Shown here one piece after another: positions 1-9,238 of a stretch of 64,000 nucleotides of DNA; the stretch's first letter is position 1; each line of letters begins with the position of its first letter. This DNA comes from an uncultured Verrucomicrobiota bacterium (lineage in GTDB: Bacteria > Verrucomicrobiota > Verrucomicrobiia > Opitutales > Seribacteraceae): contig CACMQL010000005.1 of the NCBI GenBank assembly GCA_902615835.1, positions 1 through 64,000 on the forward strand, read 5' to 3'. The position numbers and the translations under genes were made by a program. The notes under the pieces were generated by a model that was given only the letters and a program-made list of their open reading frames with translations, was not told where the DNA came from and did not search any database.

Positions 1-247
1 AGAGGGTGTTCCTCCCATTTGCATATCCTTGCGTGTAAGCGAACCCTTTTGATTCGATGATGGATGAGAAACCAAGACCAACCTCCAATTCCCAAAGTTT
101 CTGCGGTACTTTTTTTTCCCAGGTTTTCTTTAGATTATCTTCATAACTCTTAAATGTGCCCTCCATACCACCAAATCCTGGCCAATCGTCAGAAAAAACT
201 GGAAGCATTGCCCAGAAGAATATCAAGAAACATTTGCTAATCTGCAT
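1..247 (-). CDS. PQQ-binding-like beta-propeller repeat protein, N-terminal part only (runs off window start)
   Basis: Not in ORF track. Minus-strand translation from ATG at 247: MQISKCFLIFFWAMLPVFSDDWPGFGGMEGTFKSYEDNLKKTWEKKVPQKLWELEVGLGFSSIIESKGFAYTQGYANGRNTL; signal peptide followed by typical 'W..xxP..LWE..vG.G.SS....g.aYTqGya.g..tL' PQQ-propeller start. Confidence 0.75.
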   Translation of the reverse strand, partial: MQISKCFLIFFWAMLPVFSDDWPGFGGMEGTFKSYEDNLKKTWEKKVPQKLWELEVGLGFSSIIESKGFAYTQGYANGRNTL

Positions 248-354
248 CTGTCTTTTTCAAAGACAAAGTATCCAAAAATTCAACCGATTAATTATCAGAT
301 TAACTATGGTTTCATGAAAATTGCATCGTCCAAAAAGTATGTTTGTTAAAAACC

Positions 355-1353
355 TTAAATCCCAACAAAGGATACTTCTAGTTCATCACCAAAAAACTCG
401 TGGAGATGGGAATTGAGTGCACCCAAACCTGACCTTCTGGCAGACAAGGCAACCACGAGATAATCTGTTCCATCAGGTAGCGAAATCGCGGTATCAAGCC
501 TTTCCCAAGTAGATTGATCATTGTCGCTGAATAGGGATTGCTCAGAAGAGTCAAGTTGTATGATAGAATCCTCTTCGAGTGTGGATAAAGCATGGAGTGA
601 TAAAATAAATTCGGTCGATTCACTCAGTTCAGAAAAGCCCTGGTTGATGTGGATAACAGCATCAACAGCTTTGTAGTTCCCAGACTTGCGTTTCACATCA
701 TACACCCGAAGCGTTTCTACAATTTCGGCGGTACGAGAAACCGGATCTATCTCCATCGAACCCAGCTTGATCATTTCTCCGTCAACCATCGGCAATACAC
801 CACTAGAAGAAGGGGTGGACAGCATGGATTCAGAACTCATCATAGTGAGACCATTTTCATGTCCGAATGTAAATTTGGACGCGTCCAAATTCTTGGAGGT
901 AATCCCTCTCGAATACTCCGCTGCCATTTGGAGTATTTTTCCTCGTGAATCAGGATTAACCGATAAAGGATTACGATTGATTTGTAGAAAATTAGCAGTT
1001 AACTCCTCGGCAACTTGATCAATGGAAGGAGCAATGCGGACTTCGGTGGGGGAGGGAGGTTGTGTGAGAAAATTGTGCAGCAACCATGCAGAAAACAAGC
1101 AAACAAATACAGCTGCGAGTGAAAAGGCATAATTCAAAATAGGGAAATGGATGATTTTCGGCTCCAAACGGTCGATATTTTCATTTTCTTCCCAATGAAA
1201 GAGTGATTCCAGTAAGATCGTCTTACAGTATCTTCTTTGTAAATTCGGATTTTGATCGAGAAGGGCGGACAATTGGTTTGCTTCAATCTCAGTAATGGTC
1301 AAGTCCAGTGCTTTGCTGACAAGCTTGTCAAAGTGCTGAGTGTTTGTTTTCAT
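355..1353 (-). CDS. Membrane protein encoded next to ECF sigma factor; putative anti-sigma/regulatory protein
   Basis: 332 aa, cytoplasmic N-terminal ~85 aa, one TM helix (FPILNYAFSLAAVFVCLFSAWLLHNFL), extracytoplasmic C-terminal region; directly downstream of sigma gene on the same strand. Confidence 0.55.
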   Translation of the reverse strand: MKTNTQHFDKLVSKALDLTITEIEANQLSALLDQNPNLQRRYCKTILLESLFHWEENENIDRLEPKIIHFPILNYAFSLAAVFVCLFSAWLLHNFLTQPPSPTEVRIAPSIDQVAEELTANFLQINRNPLSVNPDSRGKILQMAAEYSRGITSKNLDASKFTFGHENGLTMMSSESMLSTPSSSGVLPMVDGEMIKLGSMEIDPVSRTAEIVETLRVYDVKRKSGNYKAVDAVIHINQGFSELSESTEFILSLHALSTLEEDSIIQLDSSEQSLFSDNDQSTWERLDTAISLPDGTDYLVVALSARRSGLGALNSHLHEFFGDELEVSFVGI

Positions 1354-1405
1354 AATGGAGGTACATCTATATTTAGCACTTCTATCTATGATGTTACGTA
1401 AAAGA

Positions 1406-1942
1406 TTAAGATTTTTTAAAATCCATTTCGGCTTCCACTAGAACTAATTTATCGGTTACACATTCAAATAGTTTTTGTCGAATCCGATATAGGGTAGATG
1501 AAATCGCACCCATTGGCCGATTAACTTTTTCTGAAATATCTCTGATACTTTTTTCATCCTTGAATCTAAGCTTGGCAATAAATCTCATTTTCAGTGGTAA
1601 GAGATCGTAGCATAACGACAGAACTTTTTGCACTGCCTGCACTCTTCTTGTGTCAAACTCTTCTGCCGCAACATCTTCCACTATATCAGTTGAAAAGCAT
1701 AATTTACTGCGTTTCTTCTTGGTAATGTGCTTCATTACCTGATATCTAGCTATATTAAAAGCCCATCCTTGAAAATGACCTTCCGGGTTATACTCGCTGG
1801 CCTTTTGACAAAGTATTAGATTGGTCTCCTGTAATATATCTTCGGCTTCCGTCCGATTTGGTAAAAGGGACAGAATGAAAGCATACAAAGATTTTTGTAT
1901 GGCAGTAACCATCTGAGAATACTCTATGGGTACAGAAGTCAT
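1406..1942 (-). CDS. ECF-type RNA polymerase sigma-70 factor
   Basis: Region 2 motif (NRTEAEDILQETNLILCQKASEYNPEGHFQGWAFNIARYQVMKHI) and region 4 (LPLKMRFIAKLRFKDEKSIRDISEKVNRPMGAISSTLYRIRQKL). Confidence 0.9.
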   Translation of the reverse strand: MTSVPIEYSQMVTAIQKSLYAFILSLLPNRTEAEDILQETNLILCQKASEYNPEGHFQGWAFNIARYQVMKHITKKKRSKLCFSTDIVEDVAAEEFDTRRVQAVQKVLSLCYDLLPLKMRFIAKLRFKDEKSIRDISEKVNRPMGAISSTLYRIRQKLFECVTDKLVLVEAEMDFKKS

Positions 1943-2019
1943 CTCACTTTACAAAAACACTATTCAGCTATTATGTTAAGCGGAATTACATGTGTAACTG
2001 AATTTGATAATACTGACAT

Positions 2020-3168
2020 ATGAGAGTACACCCATTAATCTGCATTCTTGTAATTTCATTATCCATAGTAGTCTTCTACTATCTAACTTACCGAAGTGAA
2101 ATCAACTCAGAATTCAGCATGGTGACAAAAGTTGTTAAAATAGATGCCGACAGGAATGTGGGTGATCTATTTATACAAAAAGATAACGAGGATGATAGCT
2201 GGGAAACTCTCAAAATAACTATAAAATACAGTAAAGAAATCGGTCTGCTGCGTACATTTAATGATAAAATAATAAACAGTAAAAAATTTTCCTTTTTTTT
2301 ACTTGAATTTCTCAACCGTAGCCTTCAAGCCAAAAATGTAATTCTTTCACAAAATAATTTTGGCTCGAAGGATTTTAACTCTACTACTTTTTTATCCACC
2401 TTATTTTATACAAAGTATGAGCAAGAAAATCATAACAATCATTCCATCGTTATTAAAGGAAGAACGAAAAAAGCCGCTAAAATTCTTCAAATTGCTGTAA
2501 GTAAAGCTCTCAACAAATTTTATGAAAATTCTGAAGACTCAATTCTTTCAATTTCTGAAGTAAAATTACTCAAAGAAAAAATTGAGCTTTTTGAAAATAA
2601 ATCCGTCGAATTAGCTGCAAGAATCAATTCAATAAAGCAAAATCAAAACGACAATTTTGCCGCAATATCTGTTACATCGGAAATCAATATCCTAGAGGAC
2701 GAATTAAGTCATTTACAAAACACGCTTGAAGATATTCGGTCAACGAATTCCCTAAAGCTGAGCGAAGGTTTATTGACGAATGAATTTCTTAAAGGTTTTG
2801 GTAGAATTGAAGAGTATGTTACTTTAATTCAACAACTCAAAAGAGCTTTAAATACCAATTCCAATTCACCCGCTTCTGAAGAAATTCGTTCAAATAAAAG
2901 CAAACTTACTACTCTTTTACTTAAAGAATTTGACAAATCTATTGCGGAACTCACCGAAAAAATTCTAACCAAACAACAACGGATTATCCATCTTACCCAG
3001 AAAAGCATGAAAAGCTCTTCTCCACTTTCTAGCCATGTTTCGATCATTCCTGAAATATCATTATACGACAAGGTCAATGCGTCCTTACAAAAGATGAAGA
3101 AAGAATACTACGAGAAAGTTAAGTTTTGGAATGATTCTAAGGAGTTTCTGACCTTTCATTCAGACTGA
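2020..3168 (+). CDS. Membrane-anchored coiled-coil protein of unknown function
   Basis: N-terminal TM (ICILVISLSIVVFYYLTY) followed by long K/E/Q/N-rich predicted coiled coil; no family recognised. Confidence 0.5.
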   Translation: MRVHPLICILVISLSIVVFYYLTYRSEINSEFSMVTKVVKIDADRNVGDLFIQKDNEDDSWETLKITIKYSKEIGLLRTFNDKIINSKKFSFFLLEFLNRSLQAKNVILSQNNFGSKDFNSTTFLSTLFYTKYEQENHNNHSIVIKGRTKKAAKILQIAVSKALNKFYENSEDSILSISEVKLLKEKIELFENKSVELAARINSIKQNQNDNFAAISVTSEINILEDELSHLQNTLEDIRSTNSLKLSEGLLTNEFLKGFGRIEEYVTLIQQLKRALNTNSNSPASEEIRSNKSKLTTLLLKEFDKSIAELTEKILTKQQRIIHLTQKSMKSSSPLSSHVSIIPEISLYDKVNASLQKMKKEYYEKVKFWNDSKEFLTFHSD

Positions 3169-3202
3169 TGATTATTTATAATATGTGTAAGTAACCTATA
3201 TA

Positions 3203-4927
3203 ATGCCAAGGCTTTCTCATTTGTATCAAGATAGTAAGGCGGGAGTAAATGTTGCCTTACTTGCAATTCCCCAAGGCATGGCTTACGCACTGATTGCTGG
3301 TTTACCCCTCCACTTTGGTCTCCTTGCTTCTGGAGTATCAGCTCTGGTTGGCGGTATCTTTGGTGGCGGAAAGTTCATCACACTAGGACCCACCAACGCC
3401 ACGGCAGTACTTCTTCTTGGCGTCTTTCTCCAACTAAAAATGGTATCAACAAATGGTGAAGTCACCCATAGTGCTCTTTTGGTTTTACCAAGCATTTTAG
3501 TATGCACGGGAATATGGCTAATTCTTGCAAGCTTTTTTCGAATATCATTTCTGATAAAATTTATTTCTAGAACGGTTATTACAGGTTACATAACCGCCGC
3601 TTCATTTTTGATCATTATCAATCAAATGGATACTGTTTTCGGCTTACAAGATCCTCTTCCACTTGGGACCAATTTTTTTGAGTCTATATTTTTCATAATT
3701 AAAGCTTTTCATTCTTTTTCTATTTCTTCTCTTTTACTCAGTATAATTACATTATTTTTCTTTTTAATTTTAAAAAAGCAATTTAATAACTTGCCTAATA
3801 TTGCTATAAGCTTGATCTTAGGCTCCTTCATTGGACAATTTCTAATCTTTCAGGATTATAAAGTGTTATGCTTGAAGCCATTTTCTGTAAATATTTTTCC
3901 CTTGTCTGGTCCTGATTTTTCAATGTTTGTTATTCATTGGCAAGTTATTTTACAATCCTCTTTTGCCATTGCTTTACTTTGTTTGATTGAAGGTCTATCA
4001 ATTGGGAAATCGCTTGCCTCCAGAAATGGAAAACGGATTCAAAGTGATAGGGAGTCGTTTTCTTTTGGGATAGCAAACCTGAGCTGTGGTTTCTTCTCAG
4101 GTATGCCAGCCTCCGGGTCTCTTACTCGGTCTAGTTTAAATGTAAACTCGGGAGCAAAGTCTGGATTTTCAAATATTTTTACTGGTTTTTTGGTCCTGCT
4201 CGGATACTTTTTTTTAGGTGATGCAGTTCAATGGATACCAGTCTCCGTGCTTTCGACCCTAGTTGTAATTATCGGGTTTTCTCTGATCAAGAAAAATCAA
4301 TTGGTAACTGCGATCAAATCTTCGCGCTCGGATGCCTTAACTTTTGTTGTAACTTTTACCTTGGGACTAGTCTTCTCTTTGCAAATTGCAATATTTGTTG
4401 GGGTGGTAACTTCACTGTTCCTTTTCCTTAAAAAAGTCGCTGAACCAGAAATGACCGAACATGGTTACAATGCGGATGGTGAACTCACTTACATCGTTAG
4501 CAAAACAAAATCTTCACAACCAGAAGTTTCCATAGTGCATGTTGAAGGGGAGCTCTTTTTCGCTGCCGCTGATTTGTTTTACGAACAAATAAGGCGGGTT
4601 GGCGAAAATAGAAACATAAAGGTACTGGTTCTCAAACTTCTTAATGCACATCACCTGGACGCTACATCTGTGCTTGCTCTGGAAGAATTGCTTGATTACT
4701 ACAAGGAAAAAAAATGCCATGTTTTGCTTTGCGAAGTAAGAAAGGATGCTATCAAAATTCTTAAGAATTCCGGAGTATTGAGTCGAATTAATCGTAAAAA
4801 TATTTTTCCGCACATCCGTTCAAACCCTACACTTTCAACCGCTAAGGCGATAAAGCGTGCCAAGTACTTGCTTAGCCATCACGAGGCGAAAGTAACGATC
4901 TATTCGAACGAGAAAAGGGGGAAATAA
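3203..4927 (+). CDS. SulP family inorganic anion transporter with C-terminal STAS domain
   Basis: N-terminal 'VALLAIPQGMAYALIAGLPLHFGL', 'GMPASGSLTRSSLNVNSGAKSGFSNI' and C-terminal STAS-like 'VSIVHVEGELFFAAADLFYEQI...LVLKLLNAHHLDATSVLALEEL'. Confidence 0.92.
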   Translation: MPRLSHLYQDSKAGVNVALLAIPQGMAYALIAGLPLHFGLLASGVSALVGGIFGGGKFITLGPTNATAVLLLGVFLQLKMVSTNGEVTHSALLVLPSILVCTGIWLILASFFRISFLIKFISRTVITGYITAASFLIIINQMDTVFGLQDPLPLGTNFFESIFFIIKAFHSFSISSLLLSIITLFFFLILKKQFNNLPNIAISLILGSFIGQFLIFQDYKVLCLKPFSVNIFPLSGPDFSMFVIHWQVILQSSFAIALLCLIEGLSIGKSLASRNGKRIQSDRESFSFGIANLSCGFFSGMPASGSLTRSSLNVNSGAKSGFSNIFTGFLVLLGYFFLGDAVQWIPVSVLSTLVVIIGFSLIKKNQLVTAIKSSRSDALTFVVTFTLGLVFSLQIAIFVGVVTSLFLFLKKVAEPEMTEHGYNADGELTYIVSKTKSSQPEVSIVHVEGELFFAAADLFYEQIRRVGENRNIKVLVLKLLNAHHLDATSVLALEELLDYYKEKKCHVLLCEVRKDAIKILKNSGVLSRINRKNIFPHIRSNPTLSTAKAIKRAKYLLSHHEAKVTIYSNEKRGK

Positions 4928-4937
4928 ATTTTAAGAA

Positions 4938-5693
4938 CTACCTTTCCAAGAATGGATCAGTTGTGTCGTCATCGAATTGCTCAAGAAAAACATCCTCTTC
5001 CGGTTTGTCTAGGTTCTTTATTTCGCTTTCCAGATCTGAAATTTTTGCAAGCAACTGGTTGGCTACATTTAAATCGGCACGATGGTTGGCTTCGTAAAGT
5101 TCTTTTCTAAGACTATCGAGTTCGGCTTCCAAATTTTGTTCCTTTTCAGCACGCCGCATCTGCTCTCTGGTTTCTTCTCTAGCTTCAACAAAACGGGTGT
5201 GGTTAAATTGGAGCAAAGCATTCATTTCCTCAGACAAGTCATCCTGCTCTTTCTTTAATTTAGAAATTTCAACGATGGTCTTATCTCTTGTAAGATCAGG
5301 CAAATTAGGTTGATAAAGAGATTCTTCCAGTTCATGAATTTCTTTCTTTATCTGTTTTATCTTATCTTTCAGGTGCTCCTTTTTCTCAGCATAATTCATT
5401 TTGGGGGCAATGACTTCTTTCGCCTCCAGAAATGTGGTATGTCCACCCTCTTCGATTGATTGCATCTCCTTGTAAAGCAGTTCTATCTGCCCTTGACAGG
5501 CCTCGATATCACCAGTCAAATTTTCACCGTTTTTTAACCTTCTCCTCAACTCTTTTAAGAGTTGCCTCTGTTCACGAAGTTCTTTTCTTACCGATGATCT
5601 AGACTCACGGTCTTTCTGTTTAGATGATGGAACAACTGGTGAATTGTCGGGTGTCTTTTCTTCAACATTTTCTATTTGCTCTTGCTTGTCCAT
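4938..5693 (-). CDS. Coiled-coil protein with internal repeats
   Basis: Charged heptad-rich 251 aa protein; repeated motif 'HTTFLEAKEVIAPKMNYAEKKEHL' / 'HTRFVEAREETREQMRRAEKEQNL'. Confidence 0.55.
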   Translation of the reverse strand: MDKQEQIENVEEKTPDNSPVVPSSKQKDRESRSSVRKELREQRQLLKELRRRLKNGENLTGDIEACQGQIELLYKEMQSIEEGGHTTFLEAKEVIAPKMNYAEKKEHLKDKIKQIKKEIHELEESLYQPNLPDLTRDKTIVEISKLKKEQDDLSEEMNALLQFNHTRFVEAREETREQMRRAEKEQNLEAELDSLRKELYEANHRADLNVANQLLAKISDLESEIKNLDKPEEDVFLEQFDDDTTDPFLER

Positions 5694-5788
5694 TGCAACA
5701 ATTGATCAAATTTAAATAGATTGCGTAAGTAACGAATTCGAAGTAAAATAATAAACTTACGAAACTTTTATCGAACTGCAAGGTTGAA

Positions 5789-6586
5789 TCAGCCAGATAA
5801 TTTGAAAAATTTTTCCGTATTGACTTTAATTAATTCCTCAAGGGTGTGCAATTTTTCATCAAAATAGGAGTTTAGAAATATAAGGATTTCCCTAAGCCTA
5901 AAAGGTTCATTTTTAGATTTTCTATTGGGTTCCGGACATAAATAAGGGCTGTCTGTTTCTAACATTAGCTTTTCAATACCTTGGTATCTTATAGCATCTA
6001 AGATTGGTTCATTATCTGCAAAAGTAATATTTCCTGTAAAAGATGCCCGTCCACCCCTATCCCCTAATTTTTGAATTTGAGGTTTTCCTTCCGAAAAGCA
6101 ATGAAACACGACCCTTTGCCAATCCAAGCCACTTTGGTCAATTAGGCTTACACAATCCTCAAAAGAATTCCTCGAATGGATGATAATCGGACAACACAGG
6201 GAACTCGCAAATTCCAACTGGTTTGAAAAGCATTTTTTTTGTTGATTAACTATTTCTGCCGCTTTGATTTTGTCCTTAGGCAAATGAAAGTAATCTAGAC
6301 CGATTTCTCCAAAAGCAACGGGTTGAGTCGACTCATCCCAATATTCGGGAATTTTTTCAACATCTTTGGACCAATTTCTCCCGACATAACACGGGTGCAA
6401 ACCAACCGAATAAAAAATGTCTCGATTACTATGAGCCAAAGATTGATAAGACTTCCAGTCATCGAGGTTTGTTCCAACCGTAATAAATCGATTTACCCCG
6501 GCACTTCTTGCCCGAGACAATACCCCATCCAAAGACTTTTTTTGCACAAAGGATTGAAGGTGACAGTGGCTATCAATTAAAGACAT
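5789..6586 (-). CDS. tatD: TatD family metal-dependent hydrolase (DNase)
   Basis: 'LIDSHCHLQ', 'GLHPCY', 'GEIGLDYF', 'PIIIHSRN', 'HCFSEG', 'LETDSPYLCPEPNR' motifs. Confidence 0.92.
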   Translation of the reverse strand: MSLIDSHCHLQSFVQKKSLDGVLSRARSAGVNRFITVGTNLDDWKSYQSLAHSNRDIFYSVGLHPCYVGRNWSKDVEKIPEYWDESTQPVAFGEIGLDYFHLPKDKIKAAEIVNQQKKCFSNQLEFASSLCCPIIIHSRNSFEDCVSLIDQSGLDWQRVVFHCFSEGKPQIQKLGDRGGRASFTGNITFADNEPILDAIRYQGIEKLMLETDSPYLCPEPNRKSKNEPFRLREILIFLNSYFDEKLHTLEELIKVNTEKFFKLSG

Positions 6587-6614
6587 CTCGACATTCTAAA
6601 AATTTAAATCAATT

Positions 6615-7577
6615 ATGGAAACTACCTCTATAAAAGTTGATCTACAAAAATTCATGGAAAATATTATCATTATAGGCACAGGTTGTGCCGGCTTCACAGC
6701 AGGGATTTACGCTGCTCGAGCAAATCTTAATCCCCTTATTCTGGAGGGCAAGCAACCAGGTGGACAGTTAACCACCACCTCGGAAGTGGAAAACTTTCCC
6801 GGCTTCCCGGAAGGAATTGATGGATTCATGCTCATGGATAACTTACGCAAACAAGCCCTCAAATTTGGGGCAAGAATCAAACATGCATTGGTAGACTCAG
6901 TTATTTTCAGAGATGAGAAAAAAACACTTAGATTGGGTGATGAGTTCATTGAAACAAAGGCAGTAATTATTGCCACAGGAGCGGCACCTAGGCTTCTCGG
7001 AATACCTGGTGAAAAGGAAATGTATGGAGGTAAAGGAGTTACCACTTGTGCGACATGCGATGGTGCGTTTTACCGAAACATGGATGTTGTCGTTGTTGGA
7101 GGGGGGGACTCGGCATGTGAAGAAGCGTTATTTTTAACCCGTTTTTGCTCATCAGTCACCATTCTGCACCGACGGGGCGAATTTCGAGCATCAAAGATTA
7201 TGGCTCAACGAGTGTTGGAGCATCCGAAAATAAAAGTCTTATGGGAAACAAAGCCAGAAAAAATTATTCCCGATGAAGATGGTAAAGCCAAAAGTGTAAT
7301 GATTTCGAGCACGAGAGACGGAAAAACTTCAGAAGTCCTCTGCAAGGGAATTTTTGTAGCGATTGGTCACATTCCAAACACAGAATGCTTTAAAGATGAA
7401 TTGGATCTGGATGAAAACGGATATTTGATACCGCAAAAAGGAAGCAGCGTACTAACTAAAATACCAGGAGTTTACATTGCAGGAGATTGTGCAGATCATG
7501 TCTACAGACAGGCTATCACTGCCTCAGGCATGGGTTGCCAAGCTGCGATTGAAGCGGAGCGATGGCTCGCAGAGTAA
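6615..7577 (+). CDS. trxB: Thioredoxin-disulfide reductase (start probably ATG at 6654)
   Basis: FAD-binding '[22 protein letters not shown]', redox motif '[11 protein letters not shown]', NADPH motif '[16 protein letters not shown]', '[27 protein letters not shown]'. Confidence 0.93.
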   Translation: METTSIKVDLQKFMENIIIIGTGCAGFTAGIYAARANLNPLILEGKQPGGQLTTTSEVENFPGFPEGIDGFMLMDNLRKQALKFGARIKHALVDSVIFRDEKKTLRLGDEFIETKAVIIATGAAPRLLGIPGEKEMYGGKGVTTCATCDGAFYRNMDVVVVGGGDSACEEALFLTRFCSSVTILHRRGEFRASKIMAQRVLEHPKIKVLWETKPEKIIPDEDGKAKSVMISSTRDGKTSEVLCKGIFVAIGHIPNTECFKDELDLDENGYLIPQKGSSVLTKIPGVYIAGDCADHVYRQAITASGMGCQAAIEAERWLAE

Positions 7578-7591
7578 ATTAAATAACCGAA

Positions 7592-9238
7592 ATGGCCGAC
7601 AGAAAATTCTCTGGAAATTTAGTAAGACACCTTGAGAAAAACGCCACCGAAATTCCCAGTGATATAGCGATTATTTCTACAGGCGGATCACCTTTCAAAA
7701 AAACCTTTAATCAATTGCATGAAGATGTAATTTTGTGTAGCATATTTTTTAAAAAAAAAGGTGTACAAAGAAATGACCGTGTACTACTCATGGTCAAACC
7801 AGGTTACGAACTAATAATATGTTGTTTTGCTCTTTTATTTATTGGTGCAATACCAATTATTATAGATCCCGGAATGGGATTAAAATCACTATTAAAGTGT
7901 ATTAAACGAAGCAAGCCACAAACTCTTATTGCAAGTGATATAGGTATCTGGATTTCCACACTCTTTCGGACAACCTTTTCTAGTCTAAGATTAAAAATTC
8001 GCATAACCAAAAATCTTTTGGGAGAGGCAAAAAGGAAATTTATAATCAATCCAACGCAAATGCATTATTCCCAAGATAAAGACTTGGCTGCAATTGTTTT
8101 TACATCCGGGTCAACCGGTTCACCCAAAGGAGTTCGATATCTTCATAGAAACTTCAATGCACAGATCCAAACTTTAGAAAGAGAATTTGGAATACAAAAA
8201 GGAGAAGTCGACATGGTAACACTTCCCATTTTCTCGCTTTTTAATCCTGCATTGGGTGTTACCTCTGTAATCCCAGAAATGAACCCTAGGAAGCCTGCAA
8301 AAGCCAATGCCGAAAAACTCGTACAAACAATCTTGGACCATCAGGTTACATCCGCTTTTTGTTCGCCTGTTATTGGAAAAAAAATCAGTGATTATTGCCA
8401 GAAACACGGCGTTCGCTTAAAAAGCGTCCAACGTATCATGCTAGCTGGTGCACCAGTTACACCGAAGGTCGTTCATAGATTAGCAAGCTATCTTCCGTCG
8501 GGGAAAATCTTCATTCCGTATGGAGCAACGGAAGCACTTCCGGTCAGTTACTCCAATCATAATCAAATTTCCCGACTTAGTCAGTCCATAATAAATGGAG
8601 AAGGATCATGCCTTGGAAAGCCAATTAATAATATATCTATTCAACTCATGCCAGTAAAAAAATCTCCCATTCCTAACCAAGATGAAGACGAGATTATTCC
8701 TATGACTAAAAAATTTGAAACTGGGGAAATATGTGTTTCAGGAATTTGCGTAACCGACGGATATGACCAAATGCCAGGTGCCACCAGAGATGCGCGTTTT
8801 AAATTTAATTCCAAAACATATCATCGAATGGGTGACTTGGGATATTGGGATGACGAAGGCAATCTGCGCTTCCTGGGCAGGAAAGCGGAATGTGTCCAAA
8901 CGAAATTTGGCCCACTTGAAACAGAGAAATGTGAACCCATCATAAATAATCTTAGTGGGGTGCATAGATGTGCCCTGATCGGGATTGGAACGGAAAGAAT
9001 ACAAGAGCCATGCTTGGTGGTTGAGGCATCCAATGTCAAATCGAATATAACGAATCTTTCAAAACAAATTTATTCGATCATTGAAGAGAATTTTGTACAG
9101 TTTGGAATGCGAAGGCTTTTCTTTCAGCGAAGGCTTCCTGTTGATGCTAGACATAACGCCAAAATTCATCGCCTTGCCCTATCTCAAAAATGGTCAAAAA
9201 AGGTATTAAAGGATCAGACAATTGGCATTAAAAAGTGA
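7592..9238 (+). CDS. oleC: OleC-like AMP-dependent ligase (olefin-biosynthesis type beta-lactone synthetase family)
   Basis: AMP-binding core 'IVFTSGSTGSPKGVRY'; OleC-type segments 'LPIFSLFNPALGVTSVIPEMNPRKPAKA' and 'IPYGATEALPVS'. Followed by OleD-like gene. Confidence 0.8.
   Translation: MADRKFSGNLVRHLEKNATEIPSDIAIISTGGSPFKKTFNQLHEDVILCSIFFKKKGVQRNDRVLLMVKPGYELIICCFALLFIGAIPIIIDPGMGLKSLLKCIKRSKPQTLIASDIGIWISTLFRTTFSSLRLKIRITKNLLGEAKRKFIINPTQMHYSQDKDLAAIVFTSGSTGSPKGVRYLHRNFNAQIQTLEREFGIQKGEVDMVTLPIFSLFNPALGVTSVIPEMNPRKPAKANAEKLVQTILDHQVTSAFCSPVIGKKISDYCQKHGVRLKSVQRIMLAGAPVTPKVVHRLASYLPSGKIFIPYGATEALPVSYSNHNQISRLSQSIINGEGSCLGKPINNISIQLMPVKKSPIPNQDEDEIIPMTKKFETGEICVSGICVTDGYDQMPGATRDARFKFNSKTYHRMGDLGYWDDEGNLRFLGRKAECVQTKFGPLETEKCEPIINNLSGVHRCALIGIGTERIQEPCLVVEASNVKSNITNLSKQIYSIIEENFVQFGMRRLFFQRRLPVDARHNAKIHRLALSQKWSKKVLKDQTIGIKK

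Noticed and set aside
7099-7105. G-run in trxB as another possible phase-variation tract
   Set aside because: Shorter tract and the ORF is intact with correct NADPH-binding motif ([13 protein letters not shown]) through it; nothing to suggest frameshifting.
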